From NCBI GenBank assembly GCA_963210315.1, contig OY723245.1:2059910-2123909 (forward strand): a stretch of DNA of 64,000 nucleotides. Direction: 5' to 3'. Numbering within the stretch: the stretch's first letter is position 1; every line of letters starts with the position of its first letter. The position numbers were made by a program, and so were the translations under genes. The DNA comes from Rhynchopus euleeides. Its lineage: Eukaryota > Euglenozoa > Diplonemea > Diplonemida > Diplonemidae. The notes beneath the pieces were generated by a model. That model saw only the letters and a list, made by a program, of their open reading frames with translations, was not told where the DNA came from and searched no databases. Positions 19,317-30,744 of this stretch are shown in pieces.

Positions 19317-19454
19317 GGTATGACAAAGGTCTTAATAAGAAAAGGATCTTTTCACTTCTTTCTTAAGACGTCTTAATGCAGGTGCTGCATTAAATTTCTT
19401 AAATTAATGACCCCCATTATTTTTAAGAAATGCAGGATTTCTTAAGATTTCTTA
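19317..19454. repeat. A/T-rich CTTAAG-rich sequence interrupted by a transposon (left part)
   Basis: Iterated CTTAAGAAA-type words and their complements, including TAAGACGTCTTAA. The same words resume at 21213-21399 on the other side of the 19455-21212 element. A single A/T-rich repeat was probably split by that insertion. Confidence 0.5.
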
Positions 19455-19723
19455 CAGGGGGGGGTCAAATAAACGTACTTAGTTGAATAGTAGTACTTAG
19501 CCGAATAGTAGTACTTATTTTTTTGGGGCTCTGGGGCACGTTGGGCCGTTGAATAGTAGTACTTACTTTTCACCCTTTTTTTTGGGGAAATTTTTCGTTT
19601 TTTTTGAGATTTTCTTTTTGGAGACACACAAATCTGCAAACTTTGGGGCAAGGAATGGGGACAACGGGGTCTATTGGTGCCACTTAGGGGAACCAGGGTG
19701 CACGGGGTCCGTAGAGGGGGGAA

Positions 19724-19909
19724 GTGACCTACGCTCAAAGATATGTCGTGACGAAGGGAATCGGGGCATCCCCCCTCAGACACATACGGACGGGAAACCA
19801 GCGAACCCGCAAACTCCTGCGGTCCAGAGGCATCAGAACCACTGCTGAAGACCGCAAACCCGGAAACCCGCAAACTCCTGGGGTCCAGAGGCGTCAAAAT
19901 CACTGCTGA
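19724..19909 (+). pseudogene. Transposon ORF fragment with internal tandem duplication
   Basis: The frame reads YVVTKGIGASPLRHIRTG then RTRKLLRSRGIRTTAED, which has the look of a DNA-binding helix-turn-helix. A stretch of about 55-60 bp (GCAAACTCCTG to GCTGAAGA) is present twice in tandem, at about 19807-19854 and 19868-19915. The duplication throws the frame, so the downstream continuation (KITAEERRALND) lies in another phase. It belongs to the surrounding TIR element. Confidence 0.35.
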
Positions 19910-20142
19910 AGAGCGGCGCGCATTAAACGACTCCTCATCTACGGCGTCCGCAGTCCCTACCACCAACGAGAAGATGTGGACGGATGGCCCCAGACACACC
20001 TCACCATAGATGTAGCCTTCGAGGACCAGCTGAGCCCACCCCCCACCCCCCGCAGCCCCCTTCCCTGACGTTGTTTGACATTCTCTCCTGTTGTGCAGCA
20101 CTGATCAACACACGCCCGCAAACCCGCAATCCAACTGCCCAG

Positions 20143-20761
20143 ATTTCACCATCCACCAACAGAGCCAATAGCTTCGGCTGGTGTCCGACATAATGATGAC
20201 GTCCGATGCTTTCATGTGCCTCCTGCTGATGGAATGCCTCCTGTTCAAGATATTCGAGGATGGGCCACCGCCATGCGCTCCCCGGCCTTCCTTCAACCAA
20301 CTGGCCCGGGCCAGGGCACGCTGGTAGCCGAGCGCTTGCGGGATATGGGGTACGTGCTGAAGGTGTCGGGTGAGGAGGACGGGTTCGTGAAGAGCTCCCT
20401 TTGTCCGGACCTCACCTTCGCACCAAGCACAGAAACATACCCTGAGGCTGGTGGTGCGGACCTTGAACCTGGGTTGGACGGGAAGGCAAAAGAGAGCACA
20501 GAGAAGCAGTCCACCCAAAAGAAAGTTGTGTCTCAGCCAACCCAACAGTCAAGCATCTTGGCATGGGCGAAGCCGGTTCGTGTGAACTCTCTCACACAGA
20601 CACAGCCTTCCCAGTCCTCCCAGTCCTCCGAAAAGAAGCGCGCAGCGTCCCCGACCACCCAGACTCCCAACAAACACCGCAGGCTCTGCAAAGGGTGTAG
20701 GAAGCCTGGGCACAACATGCAGACTTGCCCCAGCAAGCCCAAGAACTTGAAGAAGAAGTAA
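20143..20761 (+). CDS. Element-encoded protein with C-terminal CCHC zinc knuckle (3' exon)
   Basis: The frame is open from 20105 and could begin after a CTGCCCAG acceptor at 20142. The first ATG in it is at 20234. It encodes about 200 residues: a globular start (DIRGWATAMRSPAFLQPTGP, LVAERLRDMGYVLKVSGEED), a Ser/Gln/Pro-rich linker, a basic patch (EKKRAASP) and the knuckle RLCKGCRKPGHNMQTCP, of form CX2CX4HX4C. A lysine tail and TAA follow. Such knuckles with GHNxxTCP endings are typical of the C-termini of several DNA-transposon transposases, MULE-type ones included. No DDE region was found upstream, so the element is probably degenerate or spliced. Confidence 0.6.
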
Positions 20762-21212
20762 GTTGGGGCGTGCTGGTTGTGGCTTGTCTTTTTCACATCT
20801 TTTTTTTAAGCATCAACGCACCAACCAACCACCGACAGTGAAGCTGACAGCTCTGATGAACTGTGTATGCTTTCACTAACTCAACAAGAATGTCAACCAG
20901 GGGGGGGGGGGCAATACAAATCAAAACGGTACGAAACCAAATGAGGGGCGAGTGGTAGGACGAGAACAGAGCGGATACTCGACCGGAAGGCAGAAGAAGT
21001 GAGAGACGGACGACAGCAGTGACCAGCGCGCCCCTGGTGGACCAAACAGCCCCGCAGAGCCCCTGCAAACAGCGTTTTTAGGAAAAGTTGAATAGACGTA
21101 CTTAGTACGTCTATTCGCTCGCAAACTATTTATTAATTTTCTGGCGAGGTCGATTTAGGCCCGCGCGTTCGCCGAATAGTAGTACTAAGTACGTTTATTT
21201 GACCCCCCCCTG

Positions 21213-21399
21213 TAATGAAATGATGGACATTATTTCCATATCTCCCAGCATTAAAAATGTCTATCATTCTGGAAAAGATCTTTTAAGATCTTTTTCAGAA
21301 TGATGGACATTAAAATGCTAGGCATTAAGAAACACGTCTTAAGAAATCAGTAAGAAATCTTTAAGAAATGGCCCTTTCGGCATTACATTAAGACGTCTT
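21213..21399. repeat. A/T-rich CTTAAG-rich sequence (right part)
   Basis: The continuation of the split repeat. It has paired copies of AATGATGGACATTA and AAAGATCTTTTAAGATCTTT, and ends TTAAGACGTCTT where a small MITE has inserted. Confidence 0.5.
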
Positions 21400-21507
21400 G
21401 GGGGTCTTCGCTACGGGGTGGTCGTCAGTGCATTTTGGTGCATTTCCTGTTGAATTGGCTGAAAACTGAAGAAGTTTGTCGAAGTTTGTCGACCAGCAAA
21501 GACCCCC
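21400..21507. mobile_element. MITE M1, copy 1 (GGGGGTCTTCGCT ends, CTT duplication)
   Basis: 108 bp with inverted ends GGGGGTCTTCGCT and AGCAAAGACCCCC, flanked by CTT on both sides. The interior repeats GAAGTTTGTC. It is about 95% identical to 39766-39866. Confidence 0.8.
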
Positions 21508-21611
21508 CTTAATAAATTTCGAGATATCTTAACATTTCTTGGGAGGATTCTTCATATTCCTGGATTTCCCGAATTTCCTGGATTTCCCCCGGCCCCTTAG
21601 GCGATTTCAGG

Positions 21612-21692
21612 GCGGACAGGGCGGACATGCCCGGACCCGGAAATCCGGGTGTCCGGATGTCCGGGTCCAATTTTGACCCCCCCCCCCCCCTA
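21612..21692. repeat. GGACATGTCC-type palindromic words and poly-C
   Basis: Clustered CCGGACATC/GTCCGG words followed by a C run that abuts the type 2 element. The same word cluster follows that element on its other side. Confidence 0.6.
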
Positions 21693-22839
21693 GGGGGGGC
21701 CAAATGGGGGTGACAAACACGATTTTTCAAAAAACCGGCGCAGAGGCCCCAAAGCCCCCGTAAACCCTCCAAACCCCCCCAGATCGGTCCGGAAACCCAT
21801 CGAACCCCACTTTTCCACCATTCCGGGCACCTCAGGTGCCCGAATTGGGGTACCTAAATTTTGTGCCACCGTTTGGTACCGTACAGTGCCACTGTGTGGG
21901 AGGTTGGAAAAGAAAATGCCCCAACACACCACATCTGAGGGTTGCAATGCATGTTGCTTGCCAACCACGTCATCCGGTGGGTGTCAGGCGCTATGTAGGT
22001 GGCATTAGCCAGGTCTTCGATGTGTTCTGGCTTGTATATATACCTCCCTGCCTGCGGCACAGGCACTGCCTTTGTCCCCCACACCAGCCACAGAGAGCGT
22101 ATTGTACTCGGTCCACGGTTGCTGATTCATTGTGATGCGTTGTATCCTCGAGTGAACGTCACACACTAGTGGCACCACCACCCGCCATCCGAGAGCTGTA
22201 TTGACTTTGCGCGCTTCCGTTGTATTCACCTCGCCACGCATATTGCACCGTTCAGTACCAGTGCTCTTGGGCCAGGCAAAGTAGACCGCAGCAACTACCA
22301 ATTCTGGCACAATGGGTACCACGACAGCGCACTTCATGTGTTCCCGGAATGTACAGCTCGTGTTGCAACAGTCGTTGTCAACACATCCCGGTTGTGGAGC
22401 ACTGCTGCACAGGAATCACACGACCATCTGGACTGTTCCGTACCTACAGGCAGCCTCCCGGTGCATGGTGGCAGGGAGGTATATATACAAGCCAGAACAC
22501 ATCGAAGACCTGGCTAATGCCACCTACATAGCGCCTGACACCCACCGGATGACGTGGTTGGCAAGCAACATGCATTGCAACCCTCAGATGTGGTGTGTTG
22601 GGGCATTTTCTTTTCCAACCTCCCACACAGTGGCACTGTACGGTACCAAACGGTGGCACAAAATTTAGGTACCCCAATTCGGGCACCTGAGGTGCCCGGA
22701 ATGGTGGAAAAGTGGGGTTCGATGGGTTTCCGGACCGATCTGGGGGGGTTTGGAGGGTTTACGGGGGCTTTGGGGCCTCTGCGCCGGTTTTTTGAAAAAT
22801 CGTGTTTGTCCACGTAAAAGGGTGGCATTTGACCCCCCC
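21693..22839 (-). mobile_element. TIR element type 2, copy A
   Basis: A 1147-bp element between TA at 21691-21692 and 22840-22841. It has very long inverted repeats (about 430 bp arms, for example 21714-22070 against 22450-22815) around a single-copy centre of about 350 bp. The ends are seven G then CCAAATG at the left and CATTTGA then seven C at the right. Poly-C abuts both ends. It is nearly identical to copy B at 47894-49041 in opposite orientation. It includes the open frame described for copy B. Confidence 0.85.
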
Positions 22840-22841
22840 TA

Positions 22842-23037
22842 CCCCCCCCCCCCCCCCCCCCCCGGACATTTCCCGAATTTCCCGCCCGGACATCCTGACA
22901 TCCAGAAATGTCCGCCCCGGACAGGGCGGACATGTCCGGGCGGACATTTTCTGGTGTCCGGATGTCCGGGCGGACATGTCCGGACCCGGAAATTCGGGAA
23001 ATCCAATTTTGACCCCCCCCCCCCCCCGGACATGTCC
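22842..23037. repeat. Poly-C and GGACATGTCCGG palindrome cluster
   Basis: A C tract followed by about ten variants of the palindrome GGACATGTCC, with CCCGGAAATTCGGG words, then another C tract. It is non-coding. Confidence 0.65.
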
Positions 23038-23077
23038 GGCCAGGACCTCAATAGTTTGATTTTTGGTCCAGAAAATA

Positions 23078-24165
23078 GTTTGAAAATTTTTGAAATCTGG
23101 GTGCCCAAATTTTTTGCTCCTAAGACCGGCGATTTGTAGGGGGACCCTTTCGAATTTTTTTTTGGAGAAGGGTAAATTGAACGTTTTTGGCCAAATGAAG
23201 CCACTGCGACCATTCCCGGGCCTCGGAAATCAGATTTTGGCCCCTCAAATGCGGTGCCGGTCCGGACAAAAAACCGAAAAAATCGTGAAAAATGGCCCAT
23301 TTTCCCCAGCCAAAAATGGGCCAAAAATGCCCCCCGGACACCCCCAGAGACATGTCCTAATCCGGGGTGCCAGTAGGGGGGACCTTTCGATTTTTTTTTC
23401 GAGGAGAGGTCAATTGAACGTTTTTGGACATCTGAGGCCACTGCGACCATTCCCAGGCCTCGGAAATGAGATTTTTGGCCCTCAAATGGGGTACCGGTCC
23501 CCACGAAATTCCGAAAAAATCATGAAAATCGAAAGGTCCCACGCACCAAATTCTGCCCAAAAATCGTCAAAAATGGACATGTCATACGCAGCAAGGGGGC
23601 AAACCACTCCCCAATGCTCAATGATTCCACGGCAAGCCAGATTTTCTGATCAATTGGTTTGTTTGAGCATGTTCCTGGCCCTTGTTTGGAAAGTAGATGA
23701 CCCCTGGCTGGAGAGGACGGTTGTGCTCGACCGGACGGAGAGAGAACCTTCTCCATATCCACCTCCACTCCACAATGCCACAAGTGGCAGGAAGGCCGGG
23801 TGTTACAGGCCTCAACCAGGGTTCCAAGGCTCTCCACTTCCTGGCTGCGTCAGGGATCACCGGGTACAGCGAGCAGGATTCCCTGTCCTGACACCCCAGC
23901 ATGTACCACCGGAAGAACCCGAAACAGCAGCCCCCCCCCTCATGGGGGTTGCAAGAGGCACGGAAATCGTTCAAATCGGACCAAGTCCGAAAATTCGGCA
24001 CTTTCTTGGGTACAAATTGCGGTCCGAAATTTTCCGATTTTTTGAAAAAAGGCTAATTCTGTAAGGGGGACCTTTTCGAATTTTTTTTTCGGGCACTTTT
24101 TCCACAAGGAAATGTCCGCCCTGTCCGCTACTGTCCGCTACTGTCCACTACCGATTTCAAGGATC
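23078..24165 (-). repeat. Dispersed repeat family D, copy 2
   Basis: The reverse-complement partner of 4036-5128, nearly base for base. It ends in iterated TGTCCGCTAC and GGATCCTCC. This intact copy shows what the left copy would contain just before the gap. Fragments of its sub-repeat also occur at 51829-51865 and 53855-53990. Confidence 0.85.
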
Positions 24166-24259
24166 CTCCTTGCAAGATCTTTGTCATACCATGTATATAT
24201 ACGTTCCAGCCGATAAATCCTACGTATACGGCAAGCCTGCCCCCCCCCCCCCCCCCTAG

Positions 24260-25170
24260 GCCCCCGGATGTCCTTGAGAAAAACTGTAATTTTTTTTGGA
24301 ATATTCCGGTCTGGAGGTCAACAGTGCAAAACCACCCCCAGACCCACCCCAGATATGAATTTCCGGAGGTTTTTACCCACTTTTGGGGCCACCAACCCTC
24401 ATTTTTGGCCATTTTTTCGCTTTTCTGGGGTGAATCCTGTGCAGGGTGGTTGCAGGGCCATTTTGGGGCAAAAATGTGCATTGTAACGCACTTCTACTGG
24501 TCCTAGAGTCCCCGGATGGTACACAATGTACCCCAGGGATGCCTAGGGTACGTTTTGCACCCGAAAACCACCCAAAATGGGGTCTAGTTGCCCTAATTTT
24601 GACTTTTCCCCCTAAAATTGGGACTTTTACCCCACACGGGCGAATCCCCCATTTTTCACAGTTTTTTCAAAAAATTGGACCGAATTTAGGCAATTCGGTG
24701 TCGAAAACCTGTTCCAACAGGACCGTACACCCCTTTTAGGGCATACCCAGTAGTTTCTGGGTGGTTATAGGGTTGCAGGGTGCCTACAACACGGTTGCAG
24801 GGTGTGTGCAGGGTCCTACAACATCGTTGCAGGGTCCTTTTTTTTGGGTAAAATTACGCATTTTCACGTGCTTCTACTGGTCCTTGAGGCCCTGGATGGT
24901 ATACAATGTACCCCAGGGATGTCTAGGGTACGTTTTGCACCCGAAAAATACCCAAAATGGGGTCTAGTTGCCCCGATTTTGACATTTTTTCATGAAAATC
25001 GGGGTTTTGCCCAAAATGGGCAAAACCCCCTTTTTTCACCGAATATTCAAAAATTCGGACCGAGAAAGGGCAACTAAGTGTGAAAAACCGGTTTCATTGG
25101 GTCCCCAGACATATTTTTGAGGCGGGTACACCCATTCCAGGTGCCAATAGCCCGTGTTTGGGGTTGGAAA
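24260..25170 (+). repeat. Diverged tandem duplication (about 390-bp units)
   Basis: Two units (about 24430-24700 and 24800-25070) share GCACTTCTACTGGTCC-like, ACAATGTACCCCAGGGATG and GGGTACGTTTTGCACCCGAA stretches. They differ by many substitutions and the spacing of A/T runs. The array is preceded by poly-C and CTAGG at 24240-24260. No open frame is maintained. Confidence 0.7.
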
Positions 25171-25660
25171 AATTTTTATTACAAAATTTTCCCGTACATC
25201 CGGGGGCCTACCCCCCCCCCCCCCCCCCCCGTTCTTTTTTTGAGAGGGGGAACTTCGCCAAAGTCGGCAACCATTCGGCGGTTTTCTTCCATTGGGAGAG
25301 CTCCCCCAAAACGCGCACCTTTTTTTTCTACACCGCTTCGCGAAGACCGCCACCCCCCCCCCCCCCATATAGGTTTGTCCTTTTTCTGCTCGAAACGACA
25401 CTCTCTCCACTAACCCCCCCTACCCCTACCTCTTTTCTCTCTTTTTTCTCACTCCCTCGGCCCGTCACCTCCTTGCCCTCTCAATCCCATTTCTCTAGAG
25501 CAGTCTTCCGAGACTCTGGTCCAATAAGCTACTCCTTCATCTTGTTTTTCTTCCCCGAAAAAAATCTCCGTCTTCCCCGCCACACCTGCTGCAGGCCAGG
25601 ATGAATCGCGTGGTTTGCAAGGTGGGGTGAGGGGGAGAGGCGCTGTTCATTCTTCTGTGC
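25171..25660. other. Pyrimidine-rich stretch without gene
   Basis: Poly-C at about 25211-25230 and 25354-25366, and CT-rich sequence to 25500. No coding signal seen. Confidence 0.5.
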
Positions 25661-25779
25661 AATTTTTATTTGCAAGAAAACGATCGATCCCCCTGTGAAC
25701 CGGCCTTCCGGATTTGGTGGAATACGCCTGAAGTGACTGTGTCGCAGAGAGACAGGCTAAGACAATGCAGATTTCTCAC

Positions 25780-25983
25780 CGCGGTGCGGTATCCCTCATC
25801 ACAACAGAAGACCGCGAGCACACCAGACGAATGCAGGGCCTCTTGCGTATCGAGGATGTGCTGCAAAATTGTCACGGTGTGTGTGTGATCCCTTCGTGCC
25901 AGCGTTTGGACTGGCGAAACGGGGTAATGTGTAGCTAGAAGCCCAAACAGCTGCGCACCGGATACCTCACAGAGCTGAAGAAA
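25780..25983 (-). CDS. Possible internal coding exon, 68 codons
   Basis: On the minus strand, a TTGCAG acceptor and a GTGAGA donor bracket an open frame reading LQLCEVSGAQLFGLLATHYP, then TVTILQHILDTQEALHSSGV and LAVFCCDEGYRTA. The amino-acid mix and G/C third positions resemble a real exon more than the surrounding shadows. No partner exon or domain was recognised. Confidence 0.3.
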
Positions 25984-26420
25984 CTGCAATACCTAAGGCA
26001 GAGCCGCGCACGGGTGTACCAGCCCTTTTCTTTTGCACACACTATTTTCTTCCACTTCTTGTGTGACCCGTGTGATTTTTTTTTCGCGCTCTCGCTTGGC
26101 CTCTCCTGTGCTGCCTTCGGGTGTTGTGTGCGGGTCGGTGTGCCTTGACCCGCACCACCATCTACCGCCACTCCCACCCCCTTCCCGTCCGGCCACGTAC
26201 CGCCATCCCCTACCCCCCCACCCCTCCTCCAACCCATGCCGTGGTTTCAGGCAAAGACACCTGGGGACCGTGGCGTATTTTTATTGCTGAGTTCATTCGG
26301 CTCTGCTGCCCGTGCTCTGCACGCCACCCTCTCCGTCAAGCGGGGGAGGGGGGGGGGGTATTTTTGAAAGAGTGGGAAAAAGATGGCGTGTGTTTTGTGC
26401 GTTTCGTGCACGAATGCAAA

Positions 26421-26571
26421 AAAGGTAACTTTCAATGCAGGCACCCACATTTTGAGGGAAAGCCGGAATTGAAGGTTCTTTTATTATCGGCTAGTCAACC
26501 TCCACGACCGGGTTGGAGAACCCGCATTTGGTTCGATCAACGTACCTCGGTACAGAACCAAATAGTTTTTC
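26421..26571 (+). repeat. 151-bp direct repeat, left copy
   Basis: Identical over 151 bp, as far as I can compare, to 32995-33145 and in the same orientation. It starts AAAGGTAACTTTCAATGCAG and ends CAAATAGTTTTTC. It contains the near-palindrome GTACCTCGGTAC. Together the two copies bracket 6.4 kb. Confidence 0.85.
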
Positions 26572-26734
26572 TCCATGGACGGTTTTGGAGGCTAGCCACG
26601 TTCTCGTTACCCCCCAACTACCCCCCTTTCTTGTGATACCTAAAGCACGGTCGACTCCTCCCTAGGTACAGATGGTATAAGTTGAATTCGGATGCACATC
26701 GCGCCCACTGTGGCGCACGTTAACGCTAATGACT

Positions 26735-27745
26735 GTGTGATGAGCAACCGGCCCCATAAACAGGCGCCCGGCTCTGCCAATGACCGTGTAGTGTGCAACC
26801 GGCCCCATAAACAGGCGCCCGGCTCTGCTGGTCAACGTGAGATGAGCAACCGACCCCTTAACTGGCGCTCGGCTCTGCCAATGACCGTGTAGTGAGCAAC
26901 CGACCCCTTAACCGGCGCTCGGCTCTGCTGGTCAGCGAGAGATGAGCAACCGACCCCTTAACTGGCGCTCGGCTCTGCCAACGACCTTGTAGCGAGCAAC
27001 CGACCCCTTAACTGGCGATCGGCTCTGCCAATGACCGTGTAGTGAGCAACCGACCCCTTAACCGACGCTCGGCTCTGCTGGTCAGCGTGAGATGAGCAAC
27101 CGACCCCCTTAACTGGCGCTCGGCTCTGCCAACGACCGTGTAGTGAGCAACCGACCCCTTAACCGGCGCTCGGCTCTGCTGGTCAGCGAGAGATGAGCAA
27201 CCGACCCCTTAACTGGCGCTCGGCTCTGCCAATGACCGTGTAGTGAGCAACCGACCCCTTAACCGGCGCTCGGCTCTGCTGGTCAGCGTGAGATGAGCAA
27301 CCGACCCCCTTAACTGGCGCTCGGCTCTGCCAACGACCGTGTAGTGAGCAACCGACCCCTTAACCGGCGCTCGGCTCTGCTGGTCAGCGAGAGATGAGCA
27401 ACCGACCCCTTAACTGGCGCTCGGCTCTGCCAATGACCGTGTAGTGAGCAACCGACCCCTTAACCGGCGCTCGGCTCTGCTGGTCAGCGAGAGATGAGCA
27501 ACCGACCCCTTAACCGGCGCTCGGCTCTGCCAATGACCGTGTCGCGAGCAACCGACCCCTTAACTGGCGCTCAGCTCTGCTGGTCAGCGTGTGATGAGCA
27601 ACCGTCCCCTTCGCTGGCGCCCGGCTCTACTAACGACCGTGTAGTGAGCGACCGGCCCCTTAACAGGCGCTCGGCTCTGCTGGTCAGCATGTAATGAGCA
27701 ACCGGCCCCATAACAGGCGCCCGGCTCTGCTAGTCAACAGGAGCA
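26735..27745 (+). repeat. 50-bp satellite with 100-bp higher-order structure
   Basis: About 20 tandem monomers, each beginning GAGCAACCGACCCCTTAAC and containing GGCGCTCGGCTCTG. Two monomer types alternate. One ends CCAATGACCGTGTAGT, the other TGGTCAGCGAGAGAT, making a 100-bp dimer. Variants GCGAGAG and GCGTGAG partly alternate as well, suggesting 200-bp units. Occasional single-base insertions occur. Open frames inside are incidental. Confidence 0.9.
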
Positions 27746-27754
27746 ACTGGCCCC

Positions 27755-28170
27755 GGCACGGCCTCACACCTCATAATTCCCGAGGCACGGAGGTGACGCC
27801 CTCCTGACGCGCAAATGCCCGAGGCAATGAGGAGACGCCCTCACATATCCTGTTCCCGACACAAGGAAGTGGTGCCTTCCCTCGAATACGGATCTCCGCG
27901 ACAAGGAGTTGGATTTGAAGAGCCCGCTCGGCGTTCAGAGGCCCCCTTTGGTATGTGAACGCTCGACGACTGGAGGGGTCACCCCCTCCTTCATGTGGGA
28001 ACGCTCGGCATTCGTCAGCAACGCCCTCCTTGGGTATGGGAACGCTCAGCGTCTGGAGGAGACACTCTCCTGTGTGTGACTACTCGGTATTAGGAGATGA
28101 CACTTTCCTTTGCATGTAGGCGTCCAACATTCGAAGACGGGAGACCCTTTCATGGCAGCATTGGAGGCAG
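27755..28170 (+). repeat. Degenerate minisatellite, block 1
   Basis: Eight or so poorly conserved units of about 45-60 bp sharing GAACGCTCGGC, GGAGGTGACGCCCTCCT and GTATGTG-like words. It directly follows the 50-bp satellite. Confidence 0.6.
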
Positions 28171-30744
28171 GAAGTGTCATCGCCTCGTGCCCATGTGGTC
28201 GGCAGATGTAGATGGCAACCCTCAGGCAGTGTGGGTGACCGCACGGCTCTCGGGGGCTCACCACGCAGGAGTATAAAGGAAACCCCCCCCCCCCCCCCCG
28301 GTCGTGCACGCGCCAAGGGGACGATGAGGCCGCGCCCGCCCCCGCCTATGTCCCAAGTACGCCTGACATGGACAGATCATTGAGTGCTATCATAATGGGA
28401 CACCGAGTACACACCTCCGTACGGATGTACGCGATCTGGAGTCTCCTGAGCAAGAGCCATAAACAACGGCTGTGCCCCGAGTCTTCAGGTGAGAAGCTGT
28501 TAGCAAATGTTACCACCTGTCACAATTGTCGGATACCCAGGGGTACCGCCTACCTGGCGTATGCGTGCCCGTAAACCGGTTCAGACGCGCTCCCCTCTTG
28601 GTATACACGACAGGTCAGAGAGAAGATACCCTCATTGTACTCGGACGCCCGGGGTATGGAGATGCCAGCGCAGTCGGCTATCTGACAGAGCAGCCAGGCA
28701 GGTGTGTTATTGGCCCCGACGTCGAATGGAGCCATGGCAGGCACACAGCGAAGGACGCGTCCGGCTCTCCACTCACAGCATCCGTACCCGCGGGTCCACC
28801 TGTCGCTACCGGCTGCGTCCACTCAACACGCCTTACCCCGGCCCACATGAGTATGCCTGACATGTACACCCTGGAGAGCTACGCCGATCTCGCTGTCGAT
28901 GGCAGGTGCTGTGTCGCAGAGCGACCTACCCAACCCCTCCGCCACCTGCTGGAGGCGTCTGGGGAATCACACCTCAAGCTCATCATCCGATACGGCTAGC
29001 CTACTCCCTGGATACCCCCTGCTGCGCCCCCTACAACTCCACTTCGACTCCCCCACTACCTCTGATGTTCCTAGCAGTACCGCTGATGTCTCTTCGACAC
29101 CCACGTATAGAACCCCGAACCACCGCGCCCTCTCAGCCTGTCACATGGATGAATCTTTCCCCCGATCGGCTCGGTCAGTATGCCCGTCACACCCTGCAAG
29201 TGAGATAGGAGCCTTTAGCAAGCTCTCGTCACAAGCGCCCATCAGCTGACCAGTAATAGGGCTGTGCCAAGACGTCATGAGCCTGTGGCTTCAGACACGT
29301 GCTGACCTAGACTATCCCCGGGTTGAGACAGTAGCGATCACGGGCAGGCGCTCAGTGAAGTCTGCGCCGCTTGACGAAGATCCACGCCGTGTCCCTCCCG
29401 TGGCTGCATCTCTGGGGACCGAAAAGGAATCATCATGCCAGGGTAAATCCGGGCATCACCGGCGCGCTGTTCCCGGCAGCGACCTCTCTGCTCTTAACGA
29501 CACTTCAATTGCTGCCAAAGGCATCTACGACTCCCGCCGATGCACCTCCGATATGGTGATTGAACGCCGCAAGGGATACGGGATGCCACATCATGCGTGT
29601 ACTAAGGAATGACAGGTCAAACGCAACAGACGCCTCGCAACCCCAAAGACGCTGAGGTGCTGACATGTAGGGAGGAAAACTCATCCCTACAGGAGAACGC
29701 CTTCGACCCCCTCTCGATCGCCGCTTATCCGCCGATCTCGCAGATGCGTGGCCATCCGCGGTGGCGCCGACCTCTCACGACGTCTTCATCCGCAGGGATT
29801 GCCCCCTCCCTTTGTGGTCCCTCGGCTGCGGCCGGATGCTCAACTGTGCCCCCATCCACGCCGACCCCAGGGTTCGCACAAGGCCGCTCTGCGGTGGCGC
29901 GTGACCTGTCATGGCGTCAGTAACCTCCCGTTGTATCTGACCCCTTAGACGAGGACCGTAAACCCCGAGATAGAAACCCTTCGCGGCCAGGCGAACGAGG
30001 ATGTCGAACAACCCCAGGCCTCACAGGGAAGTTGCACGAAGCGTCTCCGCCACGAAAGATACCCGCAACGTATGGACGTGCAGAGCACCGCGCGCAGGCT
30101 GCGGAGATCCAACGAGAGGCGATTCTCTGGGACGGCAGGGCCGTCGAAGAGACAGGGTGGCGATGCTCGCCTCGATGCCCAGCTGAGCGTGAGGTTCACT
30201 CCGACGCACTTGAATGTGCACCCTCACACCTGAAGAAGGACGGGGAGTTGGTACTGGCAGAAGATTCGTGATGCCGCATATCAAGCTGCTGGGATGCGCC
30301 TTGGAGTACGCCGATGACGGATAACGGTAGTCTGATCAAACGTTCCTGCTCGACACACAAGACGAGGCGAGAAAGACAGCGATCGGTCCAATGAGGCTCA
30401 TTCCTCGACGTATGGCGCAGCGCATAGCGCGCTGCGGATGCTGACGATCTGAAGTAGGTGGGTTTGCTGCCCCGCGTCAGAGGCGACAGATGTGGAGCTG
30501 GCACACAACGCAACGCCCCTCGACACCAGAATACCGTGAGGAACCACACCCGTCGAGCAGGCCGCGTATCAACAAACAAAGGGATCTCAAATCACGGAGA
30601 CCCTCAACACCTACCTCGTGTGCAGCCCAGGACCGGAAGCTGTCCACGGCCAGATCAGCTCCCTAAAGCAACTATCGACGCATCCTTGTGCATGATCTTC
30701 GACCCTGAGGAATAGCAGCCTAGGTATCGCAGTTGCACAGATAC
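28171..30744. other. 2.6 kb between degenerate repeat blocks, no gene recognised
   Basis: The base composition is balanced and unlike its surroundings. Many moderate open frames occur in all phases, but no conserved motif holds over more than a few codons. It contains poly-C at 28284-28300. A decayed retroelement is possible, but no reverse transcriptase or integrase motif could be read. Confidence 0.35.

Larger units (their letters stand above)
19455..21212 (+). mobile_element. TIR element with CAG8TCA ends encoding a zinc-knuckle protein
   Basis: A 1758-bp element flanked by TA on both sides (19453-19454 and 21213-21214). Its ends CAGGGGGGGGTCAAATAAAC and complement are perfect inverted repeats. 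They are followed by repeated AGTAGTACTTA words near both termini. The interior carries coding traces on the plus strand: HTH-like RKLLRSRGIRTTAED, partly duplicated, and a clear final exon with a CCHC knuckle. The terminal G run plus TCA resembles the type 1 and type 2 elements. Confidence 0.8.

Noticed and set aside
19442..20101. A 219-codon minus-strand frame in the zinc-knuckle element.
   Set aside because: Its end is translated from the AGTAGTACTTA terminal repeats (YYYS iterations), and the opposite strand has the better-supported exon.
26735..27745. CRISPR-like array.
   Set aside because: The repeats are contiguous 50-bp monomers without unique spacers, in a eukaryotic context.
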